A stretch of DNA of 64,000 bases, from assembly GCF_016863275.1 (NCBI RefSeq), contig NZ_BOOO01000038.1, forward strand, positions 62,001-126,000, written 5' to 3'. The position numbers were made by a program, and so were the translations under genes. The first letter of the stretch is position 1, and every line of letters begins with the position of its first letter. Positions 25,724 to 33,502 of the stretch are shown piece after piece. Source of the stretch: Planotetraspora mira (GTDB lineage: Bacteria > Actinomycetota > Actinomycetes > Streptosporangiales > Streptosporangiaceae). The notes beneath the pieces are model-generated. The model made no database searches. It saw only the letters and a program-made list of their open reading frames with translations, and was not told where the DNA came from.

Positions 25724-26593
25724 TTGCCCCACCGACGGGCTCCACGGCACACCCGGCCAGACGAAGGTCTGGATCTCAACAGACCGGGTGTGCGCATCGG
25801 CCTAGGCGCCGCGGTCACCGTGGTGATGACCGGTGCGCTCTTCGCCGCCTACAACGGGATCGGCACGCCGCTGCTGGATGCGGCACAGACCTTTCTCACC
25901 TACTACGCGGGCGTCATCTCCCTGGTCGCCCTCACCACGACCGTCGCGCTCGGGCTCGCCGCCAGCGACCGCGTGGTGTTGCCGATCCCCCAGCGCGTCC
26001 GCGCCCAGCTCGTGCACCGGGCCGCCGCCCTGGTCGGCGTCGGCTTCCTGGTCACCCACATCGGCATGAAGATCGCCGCTGGGCTCGTTCCCGCGTACGG
26101 CTCGGTCGTGCCCACCACCTCGCTGTACGTGGGCATGGGCGCCCTGGCGTCCGACCTGATGATCGTCATCGTCGCGACGGGCGTGATGCGCGGCCGGTTC
26201 GCCCAGGCCGAGCGTCCCTGGACGTGGCGCGTCCTGCACGACCTCGCCTACCTGGCGTGGCCGCTGTCCATCCTCCACGGGCTCATGGCCGGCCGGACCC
26301 CCGCCGCCTGGGTGAGCTGGAGCTACGTGCTCTGCCTCGTCGCCGTCGGGTCGGCCCTGCTGATCCGGGTCATGGCCACCTTCCGGCCCGCCTTCGAGGC
26401 CGGCGTGGTCGACGCCGTCGACATGACGCAGACGCAGCCGATGCCGCGTGCCGTACCCAAGTCGTCCCCGGAGAGGACTCCGCAGACGATGCCGGAGCCG
26501 GTTCCCCTGCTCGGCCGCACCGGAACGGACGCGACGCCCATCGGACGGGCGGCGCGCAGATCACAGGACACCAAACTCCGGAGGATCGTGTGA
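25724..26593 (+). CDS. Ferric-reductase-like membrane cytochrome b protein
   Basis: 289 residues with about six membrane helices between 25 and 220. Two bis-His pairs sit within or between helices: HRAAALVGVGFLVTH (14 residues apart) and HDLAYLAWPLSILH (13 apart), the spacing of heme b ligands in the ferric reductase/NADPH-oxidase-type membrane domain. A cytoplasmic Pro-rich tail (about 225-289) has no cofactor motif. It would carry electrons across the membrane, receiving them from the overlapping flavoprotein gene. TTG start with GGAGGAA 3 nt upstream. The stop overlaps the next start by 4 nt (GTGA), indicating translational coupling. Confidence 0.82.
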   Translation: MPHRRAPRHTRPDEGLDLNRPGVRIGLGAAVTVVMTGALFAAYNGIGTPLLDAAQTFLTYYAGVISLVALTTTVALGLAASDRVVLPIPQRVRAQLVHRAAALVGVGFLVTHIGMKIAAGLVPAYGSVVPTTSLYVGMGALASDLMIVIVATGVMRGRFAQAERPWTWRVLHDLAYLAWPLSILHGLMAGRTPAAWVSWSYVLCLVAVGSALLIRVMATFRPAFEAGVVDAVDMTQTQPMPRAVPKSSPERTPQTMPEPVPLLGRTGTDATPIGRAARRSQDTKLRRIV

Positions 26594-28056
26594 TTCCCTA
26601 TCGCGTGTCCCAGATCAGGCGGCTCGGCCCCGCGCGGCTCACGGCCGGGCTCGACCAGCACCGCAGACTCGACCTCGACGCCCATCGCTCCATCCACGGC
26701 GAGCTCGGCACCGAGTCCGTCGACACGCTCATCTCGATGGCGGAGGACGTCGACCTGCGGGGGCGCGGCGGCGCGGCCTTCCCGTTCGCGCGCAAGCTGC
26801 GCGCGGTCGCCGCGCGGGCCCGCGACTCCGAGACCGTCGTCCTGGTCAACGGCGCCGAGGGCGAGCCCGCCAGTGTGAAGGACAAGATGCTGCTCACCCG
26901 GGCGCCTCACCTCGTCCTCGAGGGCGCACTGCTGGCGGCCGGCGCGCTCAACGCGCGGCAGGTCGTGGTCGCGGTGGCCTCGGGCGACATGGCGGAGGCC
27001 TCCATGACGGCCGCCGTCGCCGAGCGGGGCGCCGAGGACTCCGTCCGCGTCGCCGCCATCCCGGAGCGGTTCATCTCGGGCGAGGGCGGCGCCCTGGTCA
27101 AGGCCGTGAACGGTCAGGCGGGCATCCCGCCGGGGCGCAAGGCCCGCTCCTCCGACAGCGGCGTGGACGGCCTGCCGACGCTGCTGTCCAACACCGAGAC
27201 CTTCGCCCAGCTCGCCGTCCTCGGGGAACTGGGCGCGGAGGTGTACGGCTCGGTGGGAACCGTACAGGAACCGGGGACCACCCTCCTGACCGTCGGCGGC
27301 TCGGCCGTCTTCCCGGCCGTCGTCGAGGTCACGCCGGGCGTGCCGCTGGCCTCCGTGCTCGACCTGTGCGAGGCGGCCGTCGGCGACGGCGTTCTGGTCG
27401 GCGGGTACCACGGGGCCTGGTTGTCGGCCGCCCAGGCCTACGGGGCGGTCGTGTCCCGCCGCGGCATCTCGCAGGCCGGTGGATCTCTGGGCGCGGGAAT
27501 CGTGGTGCCGCTCGGCGGCGAGACCTGTCCCCTCGGGGAGGTGCTGCGGGTCGCCAACTACCTGGCCGCGCAGTCGTCGGGTCAGTGCGGGCCCTGCCGG
27601 CTCGGCCTGCCCGACCTGGCCCGCGCCATGGCCGAACTGTCGGGCGGTTCGTCGCACGGCATCGAGCTCGTACGGCGGGCCGCGTCAGCCGTACGAGGCC
27701 GGGGGGCGTGCTTCCACCCCGACGGCTCGGCCCGGTTCGTCATGTCGGCGCTCGAGGCGTTCGCCGACGACGTGGAGGAGCACCGGATCCACGGGACCTG
27801 TGGGCGGCCGGTGCTCGAGATGCTGCCTCTGCCGGCCTCCGAATCTCTCGAGGCCAAGTTGGTGGTCGACTGGACCCGCTGCCAGGCCCATGGGCTCTGC
27901 GCGCACGTCGCCCCCGAGCTGGTCAAGCTCGACCAGCACGGCTTCCCTGCCGTCGAGGAGGGCGGCGTCCCCCCGTGGCTGCGTGCCGAAGCCCGCCGAG
28001 CCGTGGAGATGTGCCCCGCCCTAGCCCTCCGCTTCCCCAACGCCCCTCCGGCGTGA
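26590..28056 (+). CDS. NuoF-like flavoprotein fused to a ferredoxin domain
   Basis: 488 residues. The first 300 resemble the complex I 51-kDa subunit: FMN/NADH loop RGRGGAAFPFARKLRAV, NGAEGEPASVKDKMLL, and an SLBB-like segment (EVTPGVPLASVL). An Fe-S region follows, SSGQCGPCRLG plus a later Cys in GACFHPDG; the first Cys of the NuoF CxxCxxC is Ser. The C terminus (about 420-485) is a small ferredoxin with C-x5-C (RCQAHGLCAHVAPELV) and a distal MCP, the three-Cys pattern of 3Fe-4S ferredoxins. It probably oxidises NAD(P)H in the cytoplasm and reduces the membrane cytochrome encoded upstream. GTG start overlaps the upstream stop. Its own TGA stop lies within the first 53-bp repeat motif. Confidence 0.85.
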   Translation: MIPYRVSQIRRLGPARLTAGLDQHRRLDLDAHRSIHGELGTESVDTLISMAEDVDLRGRGGAAFPFARKLRAVAARARDSETVVLVNGAEGEPASVKDKMLLTRAPHLVLEGALLAAGALNARQVVVAVASGDMAEASMTAAVAERGAEDSVRVAAIPERFISGEGGALVKAVNGQAGIPPGRKARSSDSGVDGLPTLLSNTETFAQLAVLGELGAEVYGSVGTVQEPGTTLLTVGGSAVFPAVVEVTPGVPLASVLDLCEAAVGDGVLVGGYHGAWLSAAQAYGAVVSRRGISQAGGSLGAGIVVPLGGETCPLGEVLRVANYLAAQSSGQCGPCRLGLPDLARAMAELSGGSSHGIELVRRAASAVRGRGACFHPDGSARFVMSALEAFADDVEEHRIHGTCGRPVLEMLPLPASESLEAKLVVDWTRCQAHGLCAHVAPELVKLDQHGFPAVEEGGVPPWLRAEARRAVEMCPALALRFPNAPPA

Positions 28057-28406
28057 TCATGCACACATTCGTGAAATGCCCCGCCCACCTGCGCCGCTTC
28101 CAGCCGTGATCATGCACAGATTCGGAGAATGCCCCTTCCACCTGCGGATTCACTTTTCGTGATCATGCACAGGTTCGGCGCGACCGCCGACGACCTGTGC
28201 TTTTCTGCTGCGTGATCATGCACACTCGGGGCTACCACATGATCACGAAAGGCGTTTCCCCAGCTCGTACGGCACGCACCCGAATCCGTGCATGATCACG
28301 AAAACAGTCCGCACAGCTCAAGGGCCCTGATCCCGAACCTGTGCATGATCACGAAAAGGATTTGGGCAGGCCAGGAGGCCTGATCACGAACCTGTGCATG
28401 ATCACG
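28052..28406. repeat. Dyad-symmetric array of 53-bp units with a conserved 20-bp motif
   Basis: Eight copies of a motif with consensus CGTGATCATGCACAGGTTCG. Four point forward, starting at 28052, 28105, 28158 and 28211. Four are inverted, ending at 28247, 28300, 28353 and 28406. Every step is exactly 53 bp, and each forward copy has its mirror partner about position 28229. The two copies nearest the axis are partial. The 33-bp interval diverges but keeps (A/G)(C/G)CTG at interval positions 16-20 and often ends in TTTT. It fills the whole space between two convergent genes. Possible roles are a phased protein-binding site, a bidirectional terminator hairpin or a structured RNA; none is proven. 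Confidence 0.9.
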
Positions 28407-28420
28407 CGGGGGCTGCAGGA

Positions 28421-30349
28421 TCACGCGGGGGGCACGGGGGGGTGGAAGTGGCGGAGGACCTCTGGGTTGGCCATGGCGTCGGGGTTGGCGGCCTGCTCGA
28501 CGGGTGTGCCGAGGAGGATCTTCCGTACCGGGATCTCCAGCTTCTTGCCGGACAACGTCCGGGGGATGCCGGGGACCTCATGGATCTCGTCGGGCACGTG
28601 CCGCGGGGACAGCTCGCTTCGCAGCGCCCCCTTGAGCCGGCTCACGAGATCGTCGGAGAACGTGCCGCCCACCGCCAGCGTGACGTAAAGCAGGAGGCGG
28701 CCCTCCTGTCCGAGCCGTCCGGTGTCGATCACCAGGCTGTCGGCGATCTCCTCGAACCGCTCGACGACCCGGTAGAACTCGCTGGTGCCCATCCGGACTC
28801 CACCCCGGTTGAGGGTCGAGTCGGACCGCCCGTAGATCACGCAACTCCCATCGGAGTTGAGCTTGATCCAGTCGCCGTGCCGCCAGACTCCGGGGTAGTC
28901 GGCGAAATAGGACTCGCGGTAGCGGACACCGGACGGGTCGTTCCAGAACATGACCGGCATCGACGGCATGGGCTGCGTCACCACGAGTTCGCCCACCTCG
29001 CCGACCACGGACACGCCGGACGGGTCGAACGACTCCACCATCGCGCCGAGACACCGGCACGGGATGACCCCCGCCCTGACCGGAAGCGACGGCACCCCGC
29101 CCACGAACCCCGTGCAGACGTCCGTGCCCCCGGAGAACGACCCGAGCTGCACATCGGCCTTGACGTCGGAGTAGACCCACGCGAAGCCCTCCGGCGGCAG
29201 CGGCGATCCGGTCGAGCCGATCCCCCGCAGCCGTGAAAGGCCCGTGGGCCTCAGCCCCGCCTTCATCGAGGCGACGATGTACGGCGCGCCCGTGCCGAAG
29301 TAGGTGACCCCCTCCTCGTCCGCCACCCTCCACAGGGCGTCGGGCCCGGGATGGGCCGCGCTGCCGTCGTAGAGGACGACGGTGGCGCCCACGAGAAGGC
29401 CGCCGATGAGGTAGTTCCACATCATCCAGCCGGTCGTGGTGTACCAGAAGAACACATCCCCGTCGCCGAGGTCCTGGTGGAAGGAGAGCGACTTCAGGTG
29501 TTCGAGCACGATTCCGCCGTGCCCGTGCACGATGGGCTTGGGCAGGCCGGTCGTGCCCGAGGAGTACAGCACCCACAGCGGGTGCCCGAACGGGACCGGC
29601 TCGAACACGAGCTCGCCGGCCTCGTCGTGGAGGTCGTTCCAGCTCAGGCCGCCTTCAGACGCGGGGGCATCGGTGTCCAGGTAGGGGATCCACACGGTCG
29701 CCGCGAGGGTGGGCAGCTTGGCCGCGATCTCGCGGACGACGCCCGAGCGGTCGAAGGCCTTGCCGCCGTACCGGTATCCGTCGACCGCGATGAGCACCTT
29801 GGGCTCGATCTGGGTGAACCGGTCGATGACGCTCGGCGCGCCGAAGTCCGGCGAGCACGAGGACCAGACGGCCCCGAGCGAGGCGGTGGCCAGGAAGGCG
29901 ATCAGCGCCTCGGGGATGTTGGGGACGTACGCCGCCACCCGGTCGCCACGCCCCACCCCGAGCCGGACCAGACCGGCGCGCACCCGGCCGACCTCTTCGC
30001 GCAACTGCCCGAGCGTGTACGTCTGCCGATTCCCCGCTTCATCGCGAAAAATCACAGCAAGGTGGTCGGAGTCGCCACGCAACGCGTTGGCGGCGTAATT
30101 GATCGTGGCTCCGGTGAACCATCGGACGTCCGGCATCGTCCCACTGATGACGGGCCCGTCACCACGCTCCCCCACGACGCCGAAGTAGTCCCACACCGAC
30201 GTCCAGAAGTCGGCCGGATGGTCGACCGACCACTGCCAGACGTCGTCGTACGTCCCGGACCGCCCGAGCCAGTCCGCGTAGCGGGTCACCCGAGCGTCGC
30301 GGACGATCTCCGGCGTCGGTTCCCAGAGCAGAGCGCCTTCCTCAACCAT
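28421..30349 (-). CDS. acsA: Acetoacetate-CoA ligase (acetoacetyl-CoA synthetase)
   Basis: 642 residues, normal for the family. It has an ANL adenylation fold: N-terminal MPDVRWFTGATINYAANAL (acetyl/acetoacetyl-CoA synthetase cap), nucleotide loop YSSGTTGLPKPIVHGHGG, WYTTTGWMMWNYL, YGRSDSTLNRGGVRMGTSEF (A8 hinge) and the C-terminal lysine region GIPRTLSGKKLEIPV. FFWYTTTGWMMW and GSTGSPLPPEGF are typical of acetoacetyl-CoA rather than acetyl-CoA synthetases. It activates acetoacetate with ATP and CoA in the cytoplasm. ATG 30349 follows AGGA at 7 nt. The stop codon lies in a partial copy (CGTGATC) of the repeat motif. Confidence 0.93.
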   Translation of the reverse strand: MVEEGALLWEPTPEIVRDARVTRYADWLGRSGTYDDVWQWSVDHPADFWTSVWDYFGVVGERGDGPVISGTMPDVRWFTGATINYAANALRGDSDHLAVIFRDEAGNRQTYTLGQLREEVGRVRAGLVRLGVGRGDRVAAYVPNIPEALIAFLATASLGAVWSSCSPDFGAPSVIDRFTQIEPKVLIAVDGYRYGGKAFDRSGVVREIAAKLPTLAATVWIPYLDTDAPASEGGLSWNDLHDEAGELVFEPVPFGHPLWVLYSSGTTGLPKPIVHGHGGIVLEHLKSLSFHQDLGDGDVFFWYTTTGWMMWNYLIGGLLVGATVVLYDGSAAHPGPDALWRVADEEGVTYFGTGAPYIVASMKAGLRPTGLSRLRGIGSTGSPLPPEGFAWVYSDVKADVQLGSFSGGTDVCTGFVGGVPSLPVRAGVIPCRCLGAMVESFDPSGVSVVGEVGELVVTQPMPSMPVMFWNDPSGVRYRESYFADYPGVWRHGDWIKLNSDGSCVIYGRSDSTLNRGGVRMGTSEFYRVVERFEEIADSLVIDTGRLGQEGRLLLYVTLAVGGTFSDDLVSRLKGALRSELSPRHVPDEIHEVPGIPRTLSGKKLEIPVRKILLGTPVEQAANPDAMANPEVLRHFHPPVPPA

Positions 30350-30411
30350 GCGTCCATCCTTACGAGGCGGACGGCGTATGTCACCGTCACCGCCCACATA
30401 GAAACCACCTG

Positions 30412-30659
30412 TCATATGTGTGCGCGCAGGTGGTCGATCGCGACCCGCGCGGCGGATCCGATCGCGGCGTCCGCCCGGGGCTGGTTCTGGGCCGTTCCGA
30501 ACGAGCGGGTGAAGACCGCGACGGCGTACCGGCCTCCGTCGGGGTGCCCGACGACACCGATCTCGCCGCGGAGTGTGGGCGGCGTCCCGGTCTCTGACCG
30601 CCACGTCGTCGAGCGGACACCCCGAAGCAAGCCGGTGCGGCCACGCTTCCCGGACGTGC
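30412..30659 (-). pseudogene. C-terminal remnant of a class-A beta-lactamase-like serine hydrolase
   Basis: About 82 codons in frame, ending at TGA 30412. They encode the C-terminal part of a serine hydrolase/beta-lactamase fold: TGLLRGVRSTTWRSETGTPP (K/R-T/S-G region as SETGT), GEIGVVGHPDGGRYAVAVFT (last beta strands) and a terminal helix. Family members have about 270-300 residues with an SxxK motif; the N-terminal two thirds, including that motif, is absent. The fragment begins exactly where the HAD hydrolase gene ends on the same strand, so a deletion fusing the two loci is likely. No ribosome-binding site is evident. Confidence 0.65.
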
Positions 30660-31454
30660 TCAGCCGGCCTTGCGGTCGGCGGGGCTGGTGAGCCGCGCGA
30701 CGGCGGCCACGACCTCCGAGGCGTTCGTCAGGTCGGGGAGCACGATGTCGGCGCCGGCCTCGTGCAACTCGGCCGCCATGGAACGGCCCGAGGCGACGGC
30801 GATCACCGCGGCCCCGCCGATCCTGGCCGCCTGCACGTCGCGGGTCGAGTCGCCGATCAGCACGGTGTTCTGCGCGGTGAAGGGCGCGCCGTACTTGGTC
30901 TTGGCCCTTCCCTGCGCCACCTGGAGGAGGGTCGCCTTGGGGTAGACCTCCTCGCCGTAGCCGCCCACCTCGAAGTCGACCCACTTGTTCAGGCCGAAGG
31001 CCGTCAGCTTGTGGACGGCGTTGCCCTTGATGGTCCCGGTCAGCACGGACTGGACGGCGCCGTCGAGCCGGGACACGGCGGTGAGCGCGTCCTTGGCGCC
31101 GGGCATCATCCGGCCCTCCTTCGCCAGCCGCTTGTGCTTGGCGGCGAAGCTGACGGCGAGCGCGTCGAGGAACTTGGGCAGGTGCTGATCCTCGACCACG
31201 ATGCCGTTGATGGCCAGCGTCTCGAAAATGATCTCGGAGTCCGGGCGGCCCATCGCCGGAGCGAGCTTGACCAGCGGTCGGCCGGTCACCATCCGGAACG
31301 CGTCCGCGTAGGCCTCGCGGGTGACGATGGTCGCGTCGACGAGAGTGAGATCGACGTTCCAGAGGACGAGACGGTTGATAATGGCCTCCGTGGGGGGTTC
31401 GGCATGGCTCGTGCCCAAGGGTACGGCTATCACCCGGTCATGAGGACCTGTCAT
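30660..31454 (-). CDS. HAD-family hydrolase with an Asn at the nucleophile position
   Basis: 264 residues. Haloacid-dehalogenase fold with a helical cap: motif I RLVLWNVDLTLVDAT, motif II SVLTGTIKGN, Lys in VYPKATLL, motif IV NTVLIGDSTRDVQAA. In motif I the first Asp of DxD, the usual phosphoaspartate nucleophile, is Asn (NVD). The rest of the active site is kept, so this may be a subfamily trait rather than a mutation. Substrate unknown. ATG 31454 is chosen because TACAAC ends 6 nt upstream (leaderless pattern); the open frame extends to 31523. Confidence 0.8.
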   Translation of the reverse strand: MTGPHDRVIAVPLGTSHAEPPTEAIINRLVLWNVDLTLVDATIVTREAYADAFRMVTGRPLVKLAPAMGRPDSEIIFETLAINGIVVEDQHLPKFLDALAVSFAAKHKRLAKEGRMMPGAKDALTAVSRLDGAVQSVLTGTIKGNAVHKLTAFGLNKWVDFEVGGYGEEVYPKATLLQVAQGRAKTKYGAPFTAQNTVLIGDSTRDVQAARIGGAAVIAVASGRSMAAELHEAGADIVLPDLTNASEVVAAVARLTSPADRKAG

Positions 31455-31573
31455 ACCGAGGTTGTAGCCGCCCGGCCGGTTCTCACACTCCCTGGTCACG
31501 CACGAGGTCACCCTGTGAGTCACCTGGTGGGTCGCAGAGGACGGGCGAGAGCCGTCCGCGGACCGCTCCTCGG

Positions 31574-32209
31574 TCAGACGACCCTGCCGAGGGCGTCGGC
31601 CAGCGAGTCGACGACCGGGAAGCCCAGGGCCTCCAGCTCCGACCGTCTGGTCATGCCACCGGTGTAGAGGATCGCCTGCGCGCCGACGTGCTGGGCCGCG
31701 TGCCCGTCGTCGACGCTGTCACCGATGACCACCACGGTCTCCGGGTCGAGGCCGAGGGCCCGCAGGTGGGCGACCATGTGCTCGGCCTTGGTGCCACCCG
31801 AGGCGGAGCGCAGCCCGTCGACCCGGGCGAAGTGCCCGCCGATGCCGAACTCGCCGACCTTGGGGACCAGCCGGTCATGGGCCCACATGGACAGCAGCGA
31901 CTGCGTCCGGCCGGAGCCCTCCCACTCCCGGAGGCAGGACTGCGCGTCCTTCGCCAGCTCACAGGCCAGCATGAGCTGGTGGTAGTGCTCGTGGAACGCG
32001 ACGTCGAGCCGCTCCCACTCGCCCTCGTCGAGCGGACGGCCGAGCATGCGCTCGTAGGCCACCCAGATCGGCCGGGTGTAGACCTCGCGGAAGGAGTCCG
32101 CGTCGAAGGGGGCCAGCCCGTAGGGGAGGAAGACCTCGTTGGTGGCCCCGACCACCGCGTCTATGTCGTGGAACAGCGTGCCGTTCCAGTCCCAAACTAT
32201 GTGTCTCAT
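31574..32209 (-). CDS. HAD-family hydrolase, phosphoglycolate phosphatase-like
   Basis: 211 residues. Motif I is HIVWDWNGTLF (DxN variant with the nucleophile Asp intact); a helical cap covers about 20-85; motif II has LLSMWAHD; the conserved Lys lies in GGTKAEHM; motif IV is VVVIGDSVDDGHAA. This is the pattern of small-molecule phosphatases such as phosphoglycolate phosphatase; substrate not deducible. The start ATG sits 3 nt from a perfect palindrome, GCTCTAGAGC (32213-32222), that could be a regulatory site. Confidence 0.87.
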   Translation of the reverse strand: MRHIVWDWNGTLFHDIDAVVGATNEVFLPYGLAPFDADSFREVYTRPIWVAYERMLGRPLDEGEWERLDVAFHEHYHQLMLACELAKDAQSCLREWEGSGRTQSLLSMWAHDRLVPKVGEFGIGGHFARVDGLRSASGGTKAEHMVAHLRALGLDPETVVVIGDSVDDGHAAQHVGAQAILYTGGMTRRSELEALGFPVVDSLADALGRVV

Positions 32210-32212
32210 ATC

Positions 32213-32222
32213 GCTCTAGAGC
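32213..32222. promoter_or_regulatory. Palindrome GCTCTAGAGC at the HAD gene start
   Basis: A perfect 10-bp palindrome 3 nt upstream of the ATG at 32209. Its CTAG core resembles, but does not match, the GGTCTAGACC operators of the GlcNAc locus 5 kb away. It occupies the place of the ribosome-binding site, none of which is visible. Confidence 0.3.
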
Positions 32223-32260
32223 TTAAGGGCGACCTGTGACAAGTCCGTGAACGTTCCAGG

Positions 32261-32767
32261 TCAACTCAGCAAGTCGGGGATTTCCTGCGTGGCGTACCAC
32301 ATCAGTTCGTGGTCCTCCGCGCCGTCCACGGCGAACTGCGCGTCGTCGTCCCCGCCGTCGGCGGCGGGCAGCGCGGCGATGGCCGCCTCGACGTCGGCGG
32401 CGGCGGACAGGTCGTCGACGTGGATGGACGCGAGCTCGGCGATCGGGACCGACTTCAGCAGGCGCACCCGCGCGCGTTCCTCCAGGTCGGTGCCCATGTT
32501 CACGGCGCTGTCGGGAATCTCGGCGGCGACGACGACCCGCCGCGCGGCCACCTCGACGCCGTCCGCGCGATCGGCGGCGAGCATCCGCAGGGAGGCGCGG
32601 GCGGCCTCGGTCAGCGCGACGTACTCGAGTTCCTCCGTGTCACCCGAGGCGTACCACTCGACGAGTGCCGGGGTCACGGCATAGCCGGTCAGCGGGGCCG
32701 GTCCCAGCTCTCCCGCGGCGACCACCCGGGCCAGTGCGGGGAGCGTGCACGGCAGGTACACGCGCAT
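32261..32767 (-). CDS. DUF6912-like conserved actinobacterial protein
   Basis: 168 residues from ATG 32767. The segment MRVYLPCTLPALARVV, followed by GYAVTPALVEWYASGDTEEL and YVALTEAARASLRML, is the N-terminal signature of a conserved actinobacterial family I associate with DUF6912. The C-terminal half is acidic (DDLSAAADVEAAIAAL). No function is known and no catalytic motif is visible. GAGGAAG lies 11 nt before ATG. A longer form from GTG 32794 would overlap the upstream HAD stop by 4 nt (GTGA). Likely co-transcribed with that HAD gene. Confidence 0.7.
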   Translation of the reverse strand: MRVYLPCTLPALARVVAAGELGPAPLTGYAVTPALVEWYASGDTEELEYVALTEAARASLRMLAADRADGVEVAARRVVVAAEIPDSAVNMGTDLEERARVRLLKSVPIAELASIHVDDLSAAADVEAAIAALPAADGGDDDAQFAVDGAEDHELMWYATQEIPDLLS

Positions 32768-32790
32768 GTGTTTGTCTACTTCCTCCCGGC

Positions 32791-33444
32791 TCACGCCCGG
32801 AACGGCAGGCTGAAAAGCTGCTCCATCTCGCTGATCGTCGTGACGGCCTCACGGTGATGGACGCCGACGATGCCCAGAGCACGGGCGGCCTCGATGTTGG
32901 CCTCGATGTCGTCGATGAACACGCACTGCTGCGGCTCCAGGGCGACCAACTCGAGCGCGTGGTGGAAGATGCGCGGCTCCGGCTTGCGCATGCCGACCTC
33001 ACCCGAGATGACCACGGCGTCGAAAAGCTCGTCCCAGTCGTCGCGGGGATAGTCGTTGGCCCACGAGTTCGACAACAGGCAGGTGGTGAGCCCGGCCGCG
33101 CGGGCCCGCCGCACCATCTCGTTCATCTCCTCGACCGGCTGGAACCCGGCGAACATGCGGGTGAGCAGCCCGTCGGCCTCCGGGGGCACGCCGTCCAGCG
33201 TCAGCAGCCGGGCGGCCAGGTCCCGTTCGAACTCGGCGGCCGAGACCTCCCCGCGCTCCAGCGCGTGGATCGGGTTCTCCGCGCCGCCGTCCGCGCCCGT
33301 GTCGTACGCGTGCATGACGAGGTCGCGCATGACGTCGCGGTAGTGCACCGAGTCGATCCGGTCGGCCTCGAGCCAGTGGACGATGGAGTCGCCCAGGCTC
33401 GTGGTGAGGACACCACCCCAGTCGATCAGAACGCCCTTGAGCAC
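32791..33444 (-). CDS. HAD-superfamily hydrolase (HAD-IA, epoxide-hydrolase-N/dehalogenase-like)
   Basis: 217 residues from GTG 33444, with GGGAGG 4 nt upstream. Motif I is LIDWGGVLT (DxGGVL, as in the HAD-IA sub-branch including sEH N-terminal domains), motif II LLSNSW, the Lys region RKPEPRIFHHAL and motif IV VFIDDIEANIEAARALG. It is a probable phosphatase or dehalogenase on a small molecule; the substrate is unknown. It starts a two-gene unit with the DUF6912-like protein. Confidence 0.87.
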   Translation of the reverse strand: MLKGVLIDWGGVLTTSLGDSIVHWLEADRIDSVHYRDVMRDLVMHAYDTGADGGAENPIHALERGEVSAAEFERDLAARLLTLDGVPPEADGLLTRMFAGFQPVEEMNEMVRRARAAGLTTCLLSNSWANDYPRDDWDELFDAVVISGEVGMRKPEPRIFHHALELVALEPQQCVFIDDIEANIEAARALGIVGVHHREAVTTISEMEQLFSLPFRA

Positions 33445-33502
33445 GGCACCTCCCGTTGACACGCGTAACAGGATATGCGGGTCGCCGCCGGGAGCGAACC
33501 GT

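Noticed and set aside
28052-28406. A CRISPR array (20-bp repeats with 33-bp spacers)
   Set aside because: The repeats switch orientation in the middle, the intervals are related to one another (shared ACCTG at fixed position), and no cas gene is present.
28056-28420. Transposon-derived MITE
   Set aside because: Although the array is a large inverted repeat, the internal exact 53-bp periodicity, lack of target-site duplication and the second, non-inverted array do not fit a MITE.
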